DNA from: Pomphorhynchus laevis
Taxonomy: Eukaryota; Acanthocephala; Palaeacanthocephala; Echinorhynchida; Pomphorhynchidae
Direction: 5' to 3'
Length of the DNA stretch: 64,000 nt
Assembly: GCA_012934845.2 (NCBI GenBank)
Contig: WNNJ02000379.1
Coordinates: 1-64,000, forward strand
Shown piece by piece: positions 42,884 to 53,435 of the stretch. The notes below the pieces were generated by a model. That model was given only the letters and a program-made list of their open reading frames with translations, made no database searches and was not told the DNA's origin. Position numbers and translations under genes: made by a program. Every line of letters starts with the position of its first letter. The first letter of the stretch is position 1.

Positions 42884-43112
42884 TATTGTTTTTAACAGGA
42901 AGTACGACACTCGAAATGCGACTCGAGAAATCTAATAGATAGATATAAACTTTCAGATCGTTCAGCTTTCAAATCGTCCAATTAATTGTCTTGGTGATAT
43001 AAAGAATATATTATTATACATTCAACTTAAAAAACAATATAAATAACACACATACAATCGAGCTCTGCAGTCGCATTTCGAGTGTCGTAATACCTGTTTA
43101 TAACAATAATAA
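42884..43112. repeat. Inverted-repeat element, about 230 bp
   Basis: Terminal arms of about 45 bp match in reverse: AAGTACGACACTCGAAATGC on the left and GCATTTCGAGTGTCGTAATA on the right, extended outward by TATTATTG blocks. No coding content. It lies directly upstream of LINE copy A. Possibly a MITE. Confidence 0.75.
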
Positions 43113-43240
43113 TCGAGAAGTGACGAAGAGAGGTACTGTTTGGATATTAAGACCGATTCAACTAATCACAAGTGATCTGGCATTAGACCCTTCTTGAAGC
43201 CGTACGCCAAGGGTACGCTCCGGGGTGCGCAATTCACGCT

Positions 43241-43474
43241 ATGACTAGGGACAAGCCTTTGAGTATTGTGCATTGTTGTGGATGTAATGGGCAGGCAGCA
43301 AAGTGTCGAGGATGCAAATGTGCAAAAGCGAATAAACCGTGCACTAGTTGCAGAGCCACAAACTGCGGAAATAAACTAAACAACCTTACCGGATCCATAA
43401 CCTTACAGGTAGAGAAACCCTCATTGATTTCCCGTGATATACCTATCATTGTCTACCTTGGCGATCCGCTCTAA
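43241..43474 (+). pseudogene. Copy A N-terminal Cys-rich finger
   Basis: ATG at 43241. The finger reads CCGCNGQAAKCRGCKCAKAN, then KPCTSCRATNC, giving a regular C-x-C array with nine Cys in 33 residues. The same pattern opens copies B (46835), C (49087) and E (55752). Role likely nucleic-acid binding, by analogy. Confidence 0.7.
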
Positions 43475-43883
43475 GAATTGGTTATTGAATTACTATGAGG
43501 TTGTGAAATGGTTGCCGAATCTGTACAAATTACCGAGGTGCAATTCCAGCTTCGGTTTCATAGATGATCTCACTGAATGTTACTCTGTCAGTATTTCTGA
43601 TCACACTAAAATGCGATTGTCCCTAATGAAAGCTACAATTCTTTGCCAGTTCGTTCTTCAGAACAGATTGCTTAAAAACCAGTACAATAAGATCAATTCT
43701 CTCGAGGTGACTCCATCTTTAAAAAGAAAATCGAGTATCTGGAGTACTTACAGAGGGAAGGATTATCCCATTTGGAGCAAACAGTCGAATATAGGTTACC
43801 AAGACAAAGATAAATTTGTTAGACTCATTTGGCAAATTGATAAGACTTGGAAAGACTCATGAGGCCATTCAAATACTTAATAA

Positions 43884-44064
43884 GATCATGACCTTAATAT
43901 CATGATCTTAATATCATGATCTTAATATCATGATCTTAATATCATGATCTTAATATCATGATCTTAATATCATGATCTTAATATCATGATCTTAATATCA
44001 TGATCTTAATATCATGATCTTAATATCATGATCTTAATATCATGATCTTAATAAGATCATGATA
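43884..44064. repeat. 14-bp satellite inside LINE copy A
   Basis: About 12 near-perfect tandem copies of ATCATGATCTTAAT. Each contains the palindrome ATCATGAT. The array sits within what is coding sequence in related copies. Confidence 0.95.
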
Positions 44065-44075
44065 ACCACAAACAT

Positions 44076-45692
44076 GTGTTAAGACTCGAAGATATCTTGC
44101 CTTGTGGTCAAACTGTGAAAGATAGATTGTTGGAGTTGCATCCTGATTCGATTGAGGTTTCCGAAAGTGCCTTACTCAAATCCCCGCTGGTGGGTATTAT
44201 TGATCATCATCAAGTTCGCCTCTTAGGGATAGACGTTGATGATGCTCGTTCAGCCGCGAGGTTGACACGTGATACAGCGGAGCCGTCCGGTGTGGATGCA
44301 TCATTGTGGAAAACAATGCTTTTTTTATTTGGTCAAAGTTCAGATCGTCTAGCCACAACCTTGGCTAATTTCGCAAATACCCTAGTAACAGTGAATTTAA
44401 AACCAGGTGATATTGAAGCTTTCACCGTAAGTCGTTTGATACCATTGGACAAAAGTTCTGGGGTACGATCAATTGGAGTGGATGAAGTTTCTCGCCGTAT
44501 AGTGGAAAAATTTCCAGCGAAGCGTATTTCTGCTGATTTGCAGAAGGTGGCAAGTTGTGTTCAATTGTGCTCTGGTCAACGTTGCCGTATCGAGATGGCT
44601 ATTCATTCAGCACGAGAACTATTTGAGGGTGACAAAAATTTGTGCATACTGCAACTAGGTGCATGAAATGCGTTTAATCGTATAAATCGTTTAGTCGCGT
44701 TAAATAACGTAGATTTTGTATCCCATTCTTTACCAGCTGTACTACGAAATATGTATGGATGCCCCGCTTTAATGACTGTCGATGATTTCATAGATTCAGC
44801 GGAAGGATTCATTCAAGGAGATTCGCTTGCAATGATTGCATTCGCAGCGGATTATATCCCTGTTAATAACATCCCTATTATCGATGTTATTTCAAATGCA
44901 GCTCTAAATACTGTACATCGTTGGTATGCTGACGATGCCAATATAGTAGGGAACGCAGGAGACCTCAAAACTATTTGGGATACAGTTCGTCGAATCGAAC
45001 CAGATTTTGGGTTCTATCTCAATGAAGAAAAATGCCAACTTCTCGTTCACGAAGAAGTACTCAACACGGCACATTCGTGTTTTATGGAATCCAACTTGAA
45101 GATTACGGCACAGATAATTAAGATCTTGGGCTCAGTCGTTGGAAAATATTCATATGTTGATCGTTTTGTTGAAAACAAGATAGACAAATGGTGTTGCTGC
45201 ATAGAAAGGTTGGCTATGGTCGCTGATAAAGATCCCCACTTGGCTTACGTTGCACTGACTCAAGCTCTACAGCACAGCTGGAATTTTGTTCGTCGAACGA
45301 TTTGTGTCGATTCAGCAGCTTACATAAAGCTCTCAAACTTCATAACATATATGCTAGTCCCAAAAATGACAGGTGTTGCGGATCCAGTTCGACTTAAGGC
45401 ATTATTCAAACTCCCTTTGCGTTACGGTGGCTTGAAATTTTTCCTACCTCATGAAGAGTCCCAGCTCGAATTTGAGAATTCGCTTCGCATGTGCAGACAA
45501 CTTATGAATGGAGCATCTGGTACCTTGCTTGCACAGGAACAACAACAAATTGCTCTGGATATCCATCATAAAAGAAATAATGATTGGAACAGTAAACTAC
45601 AAGAAACTATCTGTGTTAACAACAAAAACACATCCTTACAATTTGTATCGCCATGTGTGGGGCATCAACATGGTTATCGGCAAAACTACTAG
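44076..45692 (+). pseudogene. Copy A reverse transcriptase region
   Basis: Two open stretches. The first (44076-44666) holds PSGVDASLWKTMLFLFG, FTVSRLIPLDKSSGVRSIGV and LCSGQRCRIEMAIHSARELF. A TGA follows at 44664-44666 within GA*NAFN, the motif A region. The second (44751-45692) holds IQGDSLAMIAFA (motif B), HRWYADDANIVG (motif C), and the thumb-like DPHLAYVALTQALQHSW and LPLRYGGLKFFLPHEESQLE. One stop aside, the RT is well preserved. Confidence 0.8.
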
Positions 45693-46421
45693 AAACTTTT
45701 GGTTATCGACTTAAAAGGCTTCAATTTCACGATGCCTTGGCGACTAGATACGGTTGGTCTCTTCAACAATATCCACATCAGTGTTTATGCAACTTAGAGT
45801 TTAATCTGCACTACTCTTTATCATGCAAAGTTGGTGGTATGCCAATCGTGAGACACAACTTTGTTCGTGACTTCTTAGCAAGATAACTCAAGAGTATTTG
45901 ATCCAGTTTCTCTAGAACCAATACTTCAGCCTATTCCAGAGGGAGTAACTCTCGTTGCAAACACATCCACTTCCGAACCAAACGCAAGGGTAGATATTGC
46001 TTGCCATGGGTTGTTTAGCACAGCGGAGCGGTCCTTAATGGATATATGTATATATAATCATCTAGCTCCGTCTTACTCATCATCAATGCCACAAAATCAC
46101 TTCAATTACTATGAACAGCGAAAAATCAGAAAATATGGCAAGCGAATATCGAGATTTGAGAGGGCGAGTTTCTTCCCGTTGGTTTTTGCAATTAACGGTG
46201 GTGCCGGTGATATAACTATCAAGATTATGAGAATAATGTGCTACATTAAATCGGAAAAATCTGCACGTCCATACAACGAATGTATTCGGGACTTAATAAT
46301 TAAAATGGGATTTGCACTTGCAAGGGTAGCATCATTACAAATTCGGAGCACCCCATCTTCTCGAGCACACGTGAAAATACCATATCAAAGGTTTGGAGGG
46401 TCTGGGGCAGATCGTGAGTGA
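45653..46421 (+). pseudogene. Copy A CCHC knuckle and nuclease-like C-terminus
   Basis: 45653-45886 ends with CLCNLEFNLHYSLSCKVGGM, a C-x-C...H-x4-C knuckle followed by RHNFVRD. After a frameshift, ARVDIACHG and then 46011-46421 carry NYYEQRKIRKYGKRISRFER A, FFPLVFAINGGAG and a C-terminal helical tail. The Asp and E..K residues suggest a PDDEXK-type fold, as in restriction-like LINE nucleases, but the catalytic set is not proven. Confidence 0.65.
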
Positions 46422-46582
46422 CTGGGTGCAAAGTGGAAAAGGTGTTCCGTTGTTCACTTTATATTGTTACCCGCTATGGGACTTTTTATTACATTTAAAA
46501 TGTTTTTACTTTGAATTCGTAATAAATTCACATTTATAAAAAAATATTATTAACTAAAGAAAAATAATTAACATACATTCCA

Positions 46583-46660
46583 GATTTCAGTTCCAGATCT
46601 CAGTTCTAGATTTCAGTTCCAGATTTTAGTTCCAGATTTTAGTTCCAGATTTCAATTCCG
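46583..46660. repeat. 13-bp minisatellite upstream of LINE copy B
   Basis: Six imperfect copies of AGATTTCAGTTCC. It lies about 180 bp before the ATG of copy B, in its presumed 5' UTR. Confidence 0.9.
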
Positions 46661-46834
46661 CGAGCCAAGCAAGCGGAAAATCTTGTACACCAAGATTAAT
46701 ATTATTAATATTAATATATTGGCTCTGACATTAGCAAATTGTCTTTGTGAATTTAAAGAATATACACTTGAACACACAAACTGTTTACAACTACGATAAA
46801 CTACTACAATTGTTTAGCTTTCTGATCGTCATAC

Positions 46835-48600
46835 ATGGTTCGCGGTCACCTATCAAACGAACATTTGTTCCGCTCGTGCAATGGGCTAGCGGTATGTAAA
46901 GGTTGCCGGTGCGCAAAACAACATAAAGCACCCATCAATTGTCGTGCATGTAGATGCTCAAATAAACTTTCGATGGGCGAACTTTTACCACCTTCCAGTA
47001 GTCGACATAACGACCAACCTAATGACAATCACAGCTATCTTCTAAGCACTAACTCAGTACGCTGACGGTACGCTGACAATGCCAATTTCGTAGGAACTAT
47101 AGACACCCTTAAACAGGTCTGGAATATACTGCATTCTGTCGGTCCAAAATACGGTTATTATGTAAATCCCCTTAAATCTCAAATTCTATCTCATCAGCAG
47201 CTCGAACCCGAAGATCTCCCTGATACAAACATAAGATTATCCATGGCAGGGTTCACAATACTCGGCACACCAATCAGATTTTCAGACTACGAAAGCTCTA
47301 CTGTTAGTGAGCTATACTCTTTATGGATTACAATTATCTAACGCCTAAAATCAGTTGCACATGAACAACCCCATGTAGCCTTCGGTGGCCTCATCAATTC
47401 TGGTTTAAGCAAAATGGGAACACATTATGCGCACATGTGAAGGTCTGAATTCAGTGTGAATTAATCTTTCGAACATCTTAACTTCGGAGCTTCTCCCGCA
47501 GTTTGCATCTTGGAAACTCGACAGTGCTTAGACGTCCGTACTATGCTCACAACTAAAAGTAGGGGGAATTGGCATTGCCGAGCCCACATTTAGTGCTCCG
47601 ATAGAGCTGAAATCATCCAACATGATCCACTCCTCTTATAAATCTGGACTGACAGGCGACTGCCTACGTAAATTACAAAATAAAACGCTCAACGAAATTA
47701 AACAATTTAGGACACTCTCGTCTAGGGAACGCATATCAAACTCGCCTCTTTTAGCAAATGCCTTAATGAAACACATTATCGATCACACATCTTTCAATGG
47801 AGCATCATCGTGGCTAAGCGAGCTACCCTTAGAATACGAAAACTTCCATCTGTCAGCCAATGAATTCAAAGATCCCTTGTACGCCCGATACAGACAAACT
47901 GACCCCAATCTATAGAAAAGAACCTATGTATGCGGTTCTCAAGTTGACATTTCTCACTCTCAGTCATGCAAGCATGGAGGAATGCCTTCTATCCGGCACA
48001 ACGCTATTCGCGATTTATTTGCACAATCCTTGAGCCGAATATCGCACGGCGTTAGCGCCGAACCACAACTTACCAGTGTCCCAAAAGAACATATCTTCGA
48101 ACGCTTCACAACTACTTGCAATCAGAACGCCCGTCTCGACATTGTATGTTCTGGTCCCCACGGCTCGCGATTTGAGCGAACGTTTTTCGAAGTTACCTTT
48201 TTCATACATGCTCAATCCAACGCTGAACGGAGGCCAGAATCTTCATTCGAATATAACGAAAATTACAAGAAAGCAAAGTACTGTGAGAGTCTCGACCATC
48301 GAGCACGCTTCGTTTACGTCTATGGTTTTCTCAACATCAGGTGGATTCGGTAACAAAGCAGAAGCACTCATTCGGACAGTAGTATCGAAGCTTGCACATC
48401 ACTTAACAAAAACGTATTCCGACCTGGTTCTCAAGGCGAAAAGAGATATCAGCATTGAAATAACGAGGTCGGCATCAGCTTGCCTCCGGTCACCCCGCTC
48501 CACACGTGGACATTCTATCTACATCGATCCCATAAGCGCGGGTGAAACGACTGAAATGCAGTCGAACATCTTGATTTGATTTGCTTTCACAGTAGTATTT
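46835..48600 (+). mobile_element. LINE-like element, copy B, internally deleted
   Basis: Cys-rich finger LAVCKGCRCAKQHKAPINCR, then ACRCSNK (ATG at 46835), followed immediately at about 47060 by the RT motif C region (ADNANFVGTIDTLKQVW), so about 1.1 kb of linker and front RT is missing. Post-RT sequence (47060-47620), then 47622-48353 (NGASSWLSELPLEYENFHLS; ARLDIVCSGPHGSRFERTFF EV), then the FTSMVFSTSGGFG tail to 48579. Several frameshifts. The catalytic YADD is ADN. Confidence 0.75.
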
Positions 48601-49086
48601 GGTGGTTACTTTCATTCTTTTTCTGTCGGATTACGGCATTTGATTGTCTATTACTAACTCAATTATGTTTATTTTCTTAGGAATAGATAATTCTAACTGA
48701 ATAATAATATTGACTAAATTGATGACTGAAATATTCATGGGCCCATTTGCGGGTACCCATATTTGTGTTTATTTTTTTGTAAAAATAATAGTTACATTAT
48801 AAAAAATTATTTACAATTCTTGATATTATTATTGATATTATTTTAATTCTTGATATTATAATTCTTAATATTATTAACAATTCTTAATATTATTAACAAT
48901 TAAATTTGTCTACATTATACAAAGTTCTTATAAACACAATTTAAACCCATTAACACGATTTGATCATTCGGTAATACTTCATCTGTCAAGTTCATACAAG
49001 ATTAATATATACAATAAAGCTCTTACAATATAATATTCAATTATTATCCAACAGCTTGAACACACAATTATTATTGCATTCTCTCT

Positions 49087-49870
49087 ATGACTAAAGGAGT
49101 GCCATCAGATTTAAACAAATGCTGTAACTGTAATTCTACAAGTGCAAAGTGTGTAAGATGCGTATGTGCACAGTCTGGTCGAACTTGCTTCAATTGTAAT
49201 GCACGTAACTGCTGTAATATGGATTATGTTCAACCCAAACCCAAAGGTGAAACTAGCCTGGACTTAGGAATTAAACATCAGGATCGCATCAACAACATAG
49301 ATCTATCTACTCTAAATGCAAGAATACAAAATACAAAGAATGATACTGCTATCAGATCAAATGATAAAATCACGGAGACCGAGGCTGGGTTACGACAACA
49401 ATTTATGAATGAACCTTGAATGGATAAATCAACGACAGAAGTGTCCGCTGAATCGGTTTCACTGGAACAGATATATTGTGAGGTTATACATTGGATCCCG
49501 AACCTGATGACATTACCTCAATGTAATGCTAGCAAAGAGTTCATCAAGCTTATATATGATTGTATATGGAAATTTAACACGGATAAAAAAGGTGTAAATG
49601 ATCCTTAAAAGGAAATGACTATATTATGCCACCTAATCATCCAAAGAATAGAGTCGTAAGGTTCATCTAATGAGAAAAACTCTTGAGCGTAGATTACTAA
49701 TGTGGAAGTGCGGTGATGTTTACAATCTTTTATGCGAGGCAAGATTTGCACAAAGATTAAAAATGGAGGGCGTGAAAAGTTGCAAAACCAATGATAATGC
49801 ACAGGTAACGAAAAGAGCTATTAACTTGATAAAGAATGGTATGATTATGATAGCTGCACGAACATTAAAA
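49087..49870 (+). mobile_element. LINE-like element, copy C/D, 5' part
   Basis: Cys-rich finger CCNCNSTSAKCVRCVCAQSG, then RTCFNCNARNC, from ATG 49087. Linker (49420-49608), then ERRLLMWKCGDVYNLLCEAR F (49670-49870). It stops at an 11-bp direct repeat, GAACATTAAAA (49860-49870), and resumes in the same frame after the second repeat at 53425-53435. It was therefore one element split by a later insertion. Confidence 0.8.
49860..49870. repeat. Target-site duplication, left copy
   Basis: GAACATTAAAA, identical to 53425-53435, bracketing the minus-strand LINE. Confidence 0.85.
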
Positions 49871-50420
49871 TAATAATAAGATTTTCTTAATAGAAAAACA
49901 AAGAACATAACATAAAGTAGCATATAAAATGTCATAAATCAAATACAACAAACAGTCAAATGTAGTCTGCAGACCAATCAATCACTTTCCGTCTTCCAAA
50001 CTTTCACGGCCCCAAATCCAATGGGATCTGAGCCCCCAACCAATCCAACACGCCGCTTTCCGACTGAACCATCCAGGGTCTTTCATCCCAGGAGAATCCA
50101 ATCGGCGCGGACGATGCTGGGTAAACGAGAGACGAGGAGCTTAATAAACCTTAGCCTTTGCTCTGGGGGACGTCCTCTTGAAAAGAAGACTAATCCCGAG
50201 ATAGCCCAGGTACCCCAAAGGCGTACTTGGGTTTTCCCATTTAAGGACAGATGCTGGGCCCGTTTCAGGACCCATCTAGCTCTCTTCAGGATACGTTTAA
50301 GTCTATCCATGTCAGCTTTCGTCGACCAGATCACCGTAACGGTGAACCCCAGGTATTTTACTCGACTCGTGAAGACAGGGAGTGGTTCATGGGCAAATAT
50401 GGAGGAGAGGGCAGAGAGTG

Positions 50421-51043
50421 CTAATCTCTTGAGCTTTTGCTTTGTTGCAGGGGTGCCATGAAGACGACCACCTGCGATTTGGCGGAGTTTAAAATAAGAT
50501 TGGAAGGTGGAAGCTGGTCTTTTAATCTTAAAAAGAAACGGCTGATGTTAGAGACTACGTCCTTGCACATATGTCCAGTGAACCAGGCTGTGGTGTCATC
50601 AGCGTACACCACTAGACGTTGTTTGCGTTTAAATATTTTGAATAGAATGATGGAAGCAGCAAGATATAAGATAGGAGAAAGGGGGGAGCCTTGAGGCACG
50701 CCCGTAATAGGGTAGAAATGACGCACATCAGGGTCGTCTTCATAATAAAAACGCTTGGTGTACAGCAGTATCTCCACCCTGTTCACTATTATCGCAGGCA
50801 ACCCGAGGGACCTGAGAGAAGAGATCACGAAGGGAATGGAGATATGTCAAATGCAGCACAGAAGTCCAGGAAAACGGCGACTACCAGACGATGGCTATTT
50901 TCCCGACAAAACTGCTCCACCTCACCTACTGCTGAATGGACCGAGCGACCTTTGACGAACCCATGAATACCATGAGGGATCAAATTACGCCTTAACATAT
51001 GTTCGCGGATTTTACGCGCAAGCGCTTTCTCATAAATCGACAC
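50421..51043 (-). pseudogene. Inserted LINE reverse transcriptase
   Basis: Motif A FLDFCAAFDISPF in 50825-51043, motif B and YADD in 50421-50828, separated by a frameshift. Upstream 51264-51761 (minus) encodes a decayed pre-RT region. The RT active-site Asp pair is intact. Confidence 0.8.
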
Positions 51044-52171
51044 GAGGGCATTTTGTATCGAGATGGGACGCAGGTCTTTAGGACAAGAGCAGGATTTAAC
51101 CTTAGGGATAAAAACACTTTTTGTTAATATTGATGCCTGCTACATCGGAAGGGGAGGCTTATAGCATTGTGACGGCCACCTCACTTCTCTGATCGGGAGT
51201 CAGAAGCTGACATACCCGAGAAGAAAGTTGAGCGACGGATTTGGAGGTGCCCGGAAATGGACCTCAGGAGTCGAGAATATCATTCACCGATAAATCCCTA
51301 CTCCTGTAGTCACCCCAGGGCGGGATTGGTTGAGGTGATTGAGATGCTCCATAATTGTGATGGGCTAGTGACTCCAAAACTTTATCAACGCATACCTTAC
51401 CTATCCAACCCAATGCTCTATCCTTCCAACATACAAACTTCTCCTTCTTAAATACCTTCCAAAAGGAAGGCTGAGCCGGCTTAAGACGGACAATACTCGT
51501 CTTATCCTTAATCAGCTGGAACATATACCTAGTGCTCCAGTATTCAGTCGAGAGAGTTTGTCTGGCGGAAGCAGAGAGATTAGGGAGGTTTAGTAATTTG
51601 GCTAGTACCTTGAGTTTTGTAGGAGTGGGATTGAAAATGCGACCTTTATAGGTAGTCGAAAGAATCCCGGTAGCTTGCGAAAAGAGGTAGGGATTGAATT
51701 CGGTTAGACTCGTATTTCCTATCCGGGGGAAGCGTTGGATAGCCGCCTGAAAGAAGGTCATGAGAGGTGGACAGCTGTTAACGCGACTGCTCCGTACAGA
51801 GGGGTTTGAGCAATCACCTCGAGTGGAGCAGTAAAATATCGAGGGCTGGACAAGAGTAATTCAACAGGATGGAAGACTTTAGGGAGAATTTAGCTAAGGT
51901 CAAGAGTCCTTGAGATGAAGAGGAGTGAGGTGGAGTTATGTACGGAGTATAGTGGGTATAAATGTGCTTTGGGATGTGTCGAGTAATGTCCTGGGGGAAG
52001 ACGGATTGATCGCGTCTCCTAAAGGACTATAACATCTGCGTCTCTACAAGATAAAAGTCTAAGGGCATAAGCACCTCCCGAATTTTACTGAAGAATATTC
52101 AGTGAAAAAGGCTCAGGTTTACTCACCATTGTGTTAAATTAGTTGGATAGGGGATGCCAACCTAGACAGAA

Positions 52172-52767
52172 CTAGGTGCAAGAGGGTTGCCCCCTTGGCA
52201 CTAGCCCCATCACAGGCCAGACCCCCCAAGGCAATATCTTCATTTCCTGAGAGGCACTTAAGTCTTTTAGAATCTTTCCCACCTGAATTGGGGGAACCAT
52301 TCTGGCAGAACCCCCTATTCTTAGTTCGGGGGGGGTTGACTTTAGGTCTACTGGAACCTGAGTGACAGTAAGAGTAACCAGAGGGCTAAAAAAGGCCTTT
52401 AGCTCAGCGATGATTGTGCGTTTTTGATTCGCCAAAAGAGTAAGGATGCCGTTGTTAGACATTCCGACTGGAGCAGCAGTTTCTACACAGGAGTATGACG
52501 GGGCTTTCATAAATCGTTGACGATATTTCTTGAACGAAGCGCACTTGCGCGACCATGCAGGATGATCCCCACGGCAGTTAATGCACGAGGGGGTGCCAGA
52601 CATTTTTCATTGCAGACCATGTGGGTACACTCAGTCGTTTCACATACCCCACATGTTTGGGCCTTACTGCATGTAGACCCCCGATGTCCCCAGCAGTGGT
52701 ATCTTTGACAGTGGGGGAACGTCCATCTGTCTTCCTCAATTATTGTAAATTTTAAGTTAAAACCCAT
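52172..52767 (-). pseudogene. Inserted LINE ORF1 (Gag-like knuckles)
   Basis: Two overlapping open stretches with three Cys/His knuckles (C-x2-C-x4-H-x4-C types). The N-terminal part of ORF1 would lie between 52770 and 53300 but is decayed. This type of ORF1 marks Jockey/I-group LINEs. Confidence 0.75.
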
Positions 52768-53424
52768 AAAGGGTTGCCTGAGGAACGGGATAATAGTAGT
52801 CCACTATCTAAGTCAGCATTCGCAAATTCAACTGGGAGGAGATCGCCCCCTTCCCCAGTGCCTGCCTAACTGAGTGCAATTTGAAGTGACTCTTGAGCTT
52901 GTTCAAGTCATCCTCGTCTAAGTACAGTGGAAAGTTCGAAATCTTAAAGCTACATTAGAACTGCTTGATAGTGATCGACCCGTGATCAAGATAATGCTCC
53001 TTGAAATAAGCCTTATACTCATCTAATATTGAGGCGTTAGTAAAAGAAATCTTCACTGAGTTGGGATAAACCTTAACAGAGTTAAATATAACTCTTTTGT
53101 CGTGAAGACTAATAAAATCACGAAGAAACGTTTGGAACAGGCTGTTTTTCTATAGGTTTTGACGCTTGTATTATGTACAAGTGTGCTAGCTTTGGAATAG
53201 GGGGAGTAATATCCCCTTATCCGAGTCCAGAAAACAAAAATCACCACTTACTTGTGAGTCCGTCCTACCTTTGGAAGATAATTGATGACCAGGAACATTC
53301 GCTTCTTCCTTATTTGCTTGAAAATCGTTGCAAAATAACGAGCTTTGAAGCTCCGACATGCTTGACATTTTTTGTTCGCAATTTTTAGATAGTGTGAAAT
53401 ACGCACTGATAGCGTGAAAATAAT

Positions 53425-53435
53425 GAACATTAAAA
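53425..53435. repeat. Target-site duplication, right copy
   Basis: GAACATTAAAA, identical to 49860-49870. Confidence 0.85.

Larger units (their letters stand above)
43150..46440 (+). mobile_element. LINE-like element with Cys-rich finger and nuclease-like C-terminus, copy A
   Basis: Longest copy of this family in the window. Order: N-terminal Cys-rich finger (43241-43474), linker (43434-43862), 14-bp satellite expansion (43884-44064), RT (44076-45690), CCHC-type knuckle (about 45780-45870) and nuclease-like C-terminus (about 45900-46421). It has a few frameshifts and one stop within RT. The RT catalytic WYADDANIVG is intact. The Cys-rich, RT, knuckle and C-terminal nuclease plan is that of restriction-like-endonuclease LINEs; the clade is not assigned. 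Copies B, C/D and E follow on the same strand. Confidence 0.75.
49871..53424 (-). mobile_element. I/Jockey-like LINE inserted into copy C/D, 3.55 kb
   Basis: A minus-strand LINE flanked by an 11-bp target-site duplication, with an ATT-rich 3' tail at 49871-49882. ORF1 (52172-52767) carries Gag-like CCHC knuckles: CQRYHCWGHRGSTC, CGVCETTECTHMVC and CINCRGDHPAWSRKC. RT (50421-51043) carries VFLDFCAAFD (motif A), GVPQGSPLSPILYLAASI (motif B) and VVYADDTTAW (motif C). The endonuclease is not visible and about 1 kb between ORF1 and RT is degraded, so the copy is internally reduced. Clade is I/Jockey-like by domain style; not pinned down. Confidence 0.8.

Noticed and set aside
43884-44064. CRISPR array
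   Set aside because: The 14-bp units are contiguous with no spacers and lie inside a LINE in a eukaryotic context.
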